Assembly (NCBI GenBank): GCA_022661535.1
Contig: JAKULF010000010.1
Span: 1,674,001-1,738,000, forward strand
Origin: Eutypa lata
Lineage: Eukaryota; Ascomycota; Sordariomycetes; Xylariales; Diatrypaceae
Direction of reading: 5' to 3'
DNA: 64,000 nt
Below the pieces are notes generated by a model. It was not told the origin of the DNA and did not search any database. It saw only the letters and a program-made list of their open reading frames with translations. The translations under genes and the position numbers were made by a program. Below are positions 60,798-64,000 of the stretch, piece by piece; position 1 is the first letter of the stretch; every line of letters starts with the position of its first letter.

Positions 60798-61724
60798 TAA
60801 ACAACTATTACCTATGTACGATACATAATATCCTACTTAATCACTTATACATTATCATGTTTTATAATCGATACAGTTTTTTTCTCTACAATTAAAACTA
60901 CTCAACTAAATAAGTTCATATCATCTCTAGTTGACTTTGCATTATTCATGTTTCGTCATTTTGACTAGAATCCGATATCTGGCGGCTCAGCTGCTATGAG
61001 CCTGACTGTGTTGAAACATGCCTTGGTATAGAGAGAATACCCAATCTCGCTCTTGACTCCTATTGGTGGAACCAAAAGCTTGGTATCACCACCACTTGCC
61101 AAGCATCGCAGCCCCTTTAGCCTCGTTATATCTGCTTTGACATATCCGTCAGCGCTCGCTGTCTCCATTCTTGTAGGTCTTAGTTTTCCAAACGACTTGT
61201 CGACCCTAAGTAACTACCTACTTTGGCTTGCCGGGAAGCTCAGGTCTGTTTGTTAAAAAGTTGATCAAAAATGTCAATATGGCGACCAAATCCTTTATCG
61301 AGCCAATTTAAGAGGCTCACAAAGCCAAAGAAGGTTTCCCCCATTCGGACCCTCCAGTCCTCTCCCGGATCTTTTTCTGCCACGCATGTTTTCATTATAG
61401 TATCTGTAGCAATGCCATTCATGGCATGGGCTGTAATAGTAGGCGTGACTAAGTTAATCTTCTCGACGGGAAACCAGCAGTCCTATAATATGGAGCACCC
61501 TATCATGTAGATTTTCAAGTGAGCATCGGACATTTGTCTCCTATTCCCCAAGCCTTCTTTCCTTCTAGTGTTCTCCGTTACCGTGACCCTGCTTTCATGT
61601 CAGTCTATTGATAGCCACCGGAGCAGCCAAATGGTAGAAATTTGTGATAGTGACCCCTATTCAAAAGCAATTTCTGAGACATCCGCTACTAACTTCCCTT
61701 TCCTTACCCCGTCCAGAAATCGAT
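60798..61724. other. Region between island and RGS-LOV gene
   Basis: Holds the possible gene remnant described at 60960-61510 and the upstream region of the RGS-LOV gene. The sequence CTACTAAC followed by a pyrimidine tract and CCAG at 61686-61715 looks like an intron 3' end, so an unseen upstream exon is possible. Confidence 0.5.
60960..61510 (-). pseudogene. Possible broken gene remnant of unknown family
   Basis: Minus-strand segments look protein-like but do not join. One frame ending at 61240 reads FPVEKINLVTPTITAHAMNG, then VRMGETFFGFVSLLNWLDKG, and stops; the +1 frame continues PELPGKPK. A second frame at 61168-60965 reads DITRLKGLRCLASGGDTKLL, VPPIGVKSEIGYS and then VRLIAAEPPDIGF before a stop. 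I do not recognise the family. It lies between the RIP-like island and the RGS-LOV gene, so partial decay is plausible. It may equally be chance open frames. Confidence 0.3.
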
Positions 61725-64000
61725 ATGCGACAGTTCAGGAGCAATAGCCTAGACCGACGTCACCGGCCATGGCCACCTGGAAGCAGTCCAATTTCCCCTA
61801 GTGCTCTGTCTGACCCAATCTTCGACGAGAAGGTCGATGAAGAGAGTCCAGATATTCCTGAAGTAGGACTCACCGCAACTCTTTTCACCCTCAAGAAGAC
61901 CACCCCTTCGAGCACATTCATCCCATCCGTCGGGAACCCGCGGATCACAAGGTGGGAATGGTCTATATTTTACGTTCCTTAGGTCACTAACGCTTATGTA
62001 GTGCTCAAAGTAATGCGAACCGAAGTCTGGATAAAGATAGGATAATACTAGATGATGATACCTGTGAATTTGGCACTCGATCATCTACGACAGCCCCGAT
62101 GAGCATCATGTCTAGGTCACTGAAGTCACACGTCCATTCATCGTCGTCGTCGTTTGCCCCAGACAATGGGAATATTTTGCCTGCGTTACAAACCCAAGGA
62201 GCTTCGGATCATGACGGACTCGAACCACTCGTGGAGGAGATAGATTCGACCTCTTTTGACTTAGTCGTCCCGGCCCACGAATCCGCGCCCCGGTATTCTC
62301 TCGAGAACCGATCCGAGTTGCTTTTCTCCACAGATCATCTGAGGACGATTTTCGCGGACGCTATTTTGCTCCGGAAATTTACCGACTTTATTTATGCTTT
62401 GAGACCAGGCTCCGTACCCCTTCTCGAATACTACCTAGATTCGCTCAAAGCACTGAAAGCGATCAGCTACGCGAACGCTCTATCCGAGTCGCTTACATTT
62501 ATCCGGGAGCTAGACCCTGCAGCCGAGCCTGTGAGCAAAACCGTCAACGAGTCGCTAGCTGCGAAGGCCCGTCAAGGATTCGAGATACTAGCAAGAGAGG
62601 ACTTGCCCGCTTATATTACATATACCTGGGTAGGAATTGTTAGTGCAACTATCAAAAGACGGATCGCGGACACCCTGCCGGTCCACCTTAGGGATCTGTC
62701 CGAGGGCCTTGCCGAAGTCTTCTGCTTGACAGATCCATCGAGGCCGGATAACCCCATAGTCTTTGCTAGCGAAGGTACCCAGAGCTCTCCGCACCTCCCT
62801 CTAGCAAACCGTGGCTAATCCGATGAATAGAATTCCATAAGACCACACAATATGGGATGAGTTATGTCTTGGGTCGTAATTGCCGTTTTCTTCAGGGTCC
62901 GAAAACCAATCCCTCCAGCGTCAGACGAATCCGAGAAAAGCTGGAAGCAGGGAAAGAGCACTGCGAGACTTTCATCAATTATAGGAGAGATGGTTCCCCG
63001 TTCATGAATCTTCTTATGGTTGCGCCTCTGTACGACAGTCGTGGCGTTGTACGGTATCATATTGGTGCTCAGATAGATGTGTCGGGGCTCGCGAGAGACT
63101 GTGCGGGTCTAGAATCGCTCGAGCGCGTCGTCGCTGACCACGAGGCGAATATGGTATATAACGGCACTTCCTCCGAGGAAACGGGAGAGAATAGACAGGT
63201 TAGAACTAAGGACGAGTTTCGGGAGCTAGCCGTGATGTTCAGCCCAGCTGAGCTGAAGACGGTCCGAGAAGCTGGTGGCACAATGCACCGCATACATCAA
63301 GACGAAGTTGGCGAAACAGATGGCGGCGGGTCGAATGGGCATAGACCTCGGATTCTGATCAGAGACGAGGCATCTCTCACCATCGGTCTTTCGGAATCTA
63401 TCCTAACGTCTATCGCCCCTTCAGGAGGTGGGCGTCTCACTGGTGTGTTTGAACACTACTTATTAGTGCGTCCGGATCCTAATTTACGCATAGTAAGTGG
63501 TTCACTGAATCCATGTCTTCTAATTTCCTCTTTATCTATTTTATTCCCTTCTTTGGTTTTTCTTTTGGGGGGTTTTTTCCCGTTCAGTACAACTACCTTT
63601 AGTTAGAGGGTGTTTCGCCCACTCTCAGACTTTTTCTCAGGGGAGCTCTACTAATATTGCATTTTGTGACAGCTTTTCGCATCACCATCTCTGCGCGTCC
63701 CTGGAATCCTTCAAAGCAGCTTCATGTCGCGGGTCGGCGGCTCGCAGCAGGTTCGCAGCGCCATCGCCCAAGCCTTCGCGGGCGGCCACGGCGTCACGGC
63801 CAAGATCCGCTGGATCAGCCCCCGGGTAGCAGCACGCGGCAACAGCAGCGGCGACGGCGACGAAGACGACGGGGCCAGGGCCGGGTCCGGCAAGGGCCGC
63901 TGGATCCACTGCACCCCGCTTCTCGGCAGCAACGGCTCCGTCGGCGTGTGGATGGTTGTCCTAGTCGACGACGAAAGGGAAGAAGAGTTAGCAACGCGAA
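61725..64000 (+). CDS. RGS-LOV-PAS photoreceptor-like protein, 3' end outside window
   Basis: Four exons are visible (61725-61951, 62002-62774, 62831-63492, 63673 to the window end), about 663 residues so far. Residues 1-170 are polar and disordered. An RGS domain (about 178-295) begins SELLFSTDHLRTIFADAILL. A LOV domain (about 308-435) has DPSRPDNPIVFASEEF, the flavin-binding GRNCRFLQG with photoactive Cys351, INYRRDGSPFMNLL and the Gln of IGAQIDVSGL. After a linker comes a PAS-like segment starting HYLLVRPDPNLRILFASPS. This RGS-LOV order is known from fungal proteins such as Botrytis BcLOV4, which moves to membranes in blue light. RGS domains normally accelerate G-alpha GTPase activity, so I infer light-tuned G-protein signalling. 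The first exon may not be the true start (see intron-like 61686-61715). Confidence 0.88.

Overview
The window is nuclear DNA of a filamentous ascomycete, a Pezizomycotina genome most like Sordariomycetes. The evidence is the gene set (Cdc34, a Sis1-type J-protein, Gpc1, Smc1, TFIIE-alpha, a family X polymerase, Ecm14, a Sec7/PH Arf-GEF, NatB, Cdh1, RGS-LOV), mostly short spliceosomal introns of about 50-100 nt with GTRNGT donors and YAG acceptors, gene spacing of 0.3-4 kb, and an AT-rich island with the signature of repeat-induced point mutation (RIP). There is no operon structure. I see no CRISPR array, intact transposon, rRNA or secondary-metabolite cluster.

Layout. 0.6-9.5 kb (+): Cdc34 ubiquitin-conjugating enzyme; a UBA-like/UIM protein with a degenerate ubiquitin-protease region; a Sis1/DNAJB-type J-protein with heat-shock elements upstream. 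11.1-12.1 kb: a fungal protein of unknown function. 12.4-12.6 kb (-): a tRNA-like gene whose anticodon loop carries an insertion of about 142 nt. 13.0-17.8 kb (-): an atypical short-chain dehydrogenase and the Gpc1 acyltransferase. 19.5-23.6 kb (+): cohesin subunit Smc1. 24.9-29.4 kb: TFIIE-alpha (-) divergent from a Pol4/mu-like polymerase (+). 30.5-33.6 kb: an MGST3-type MAPEG protein (+) converging on the pseudo-carboxypeptidase Ecm14 (-). 35.8-36.7 kb: a secreted GH16 glucanase. 37.4-38.0 kb: a decayed GNAT acetyltransferase, followed by a gene-poor stretch to 41.4 kb. 41.4-46.1 kb: a large Sec7-PH Arf-GEF. 48.2-49.9 kb: a classical SDR (+) converging on NatB catalytic subunit Nat3 (-). 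51.2-52.6 kb: an unknown acidic, low-complexity protein. 54.5-56.6 kb (-): the APC/C activator Cdh1. 58.6-60.8 kb: the RIP-like island between 131-nt direct repeats. 61.7-64 kb (+): the start of an RGS-LOV-PAS photoreceptor, cut by the window edge.

Most genes are unrelated housekeeping functions. Loose themes are cell cycle and ubiquitin (Cdc34, Cdh1, Smc1, the UIM protein) and membrane or lipid traffic (Gpc1, Sec7-PH). The most interesting items are the interrupted tRNA-like locus, the direct-repeat-bounded island whose two repeats differ only by transitions, the RGS-LOV-PAS protein beside that island, and GC-rich blocks inside exons in which wobble bases switch from G-ended to C-ended. All exon joins were worked out by eye from splice consensus and reading-phase continuity; none was tested against RNA. 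Identifications rest on recalled family motifs, not on a database search.
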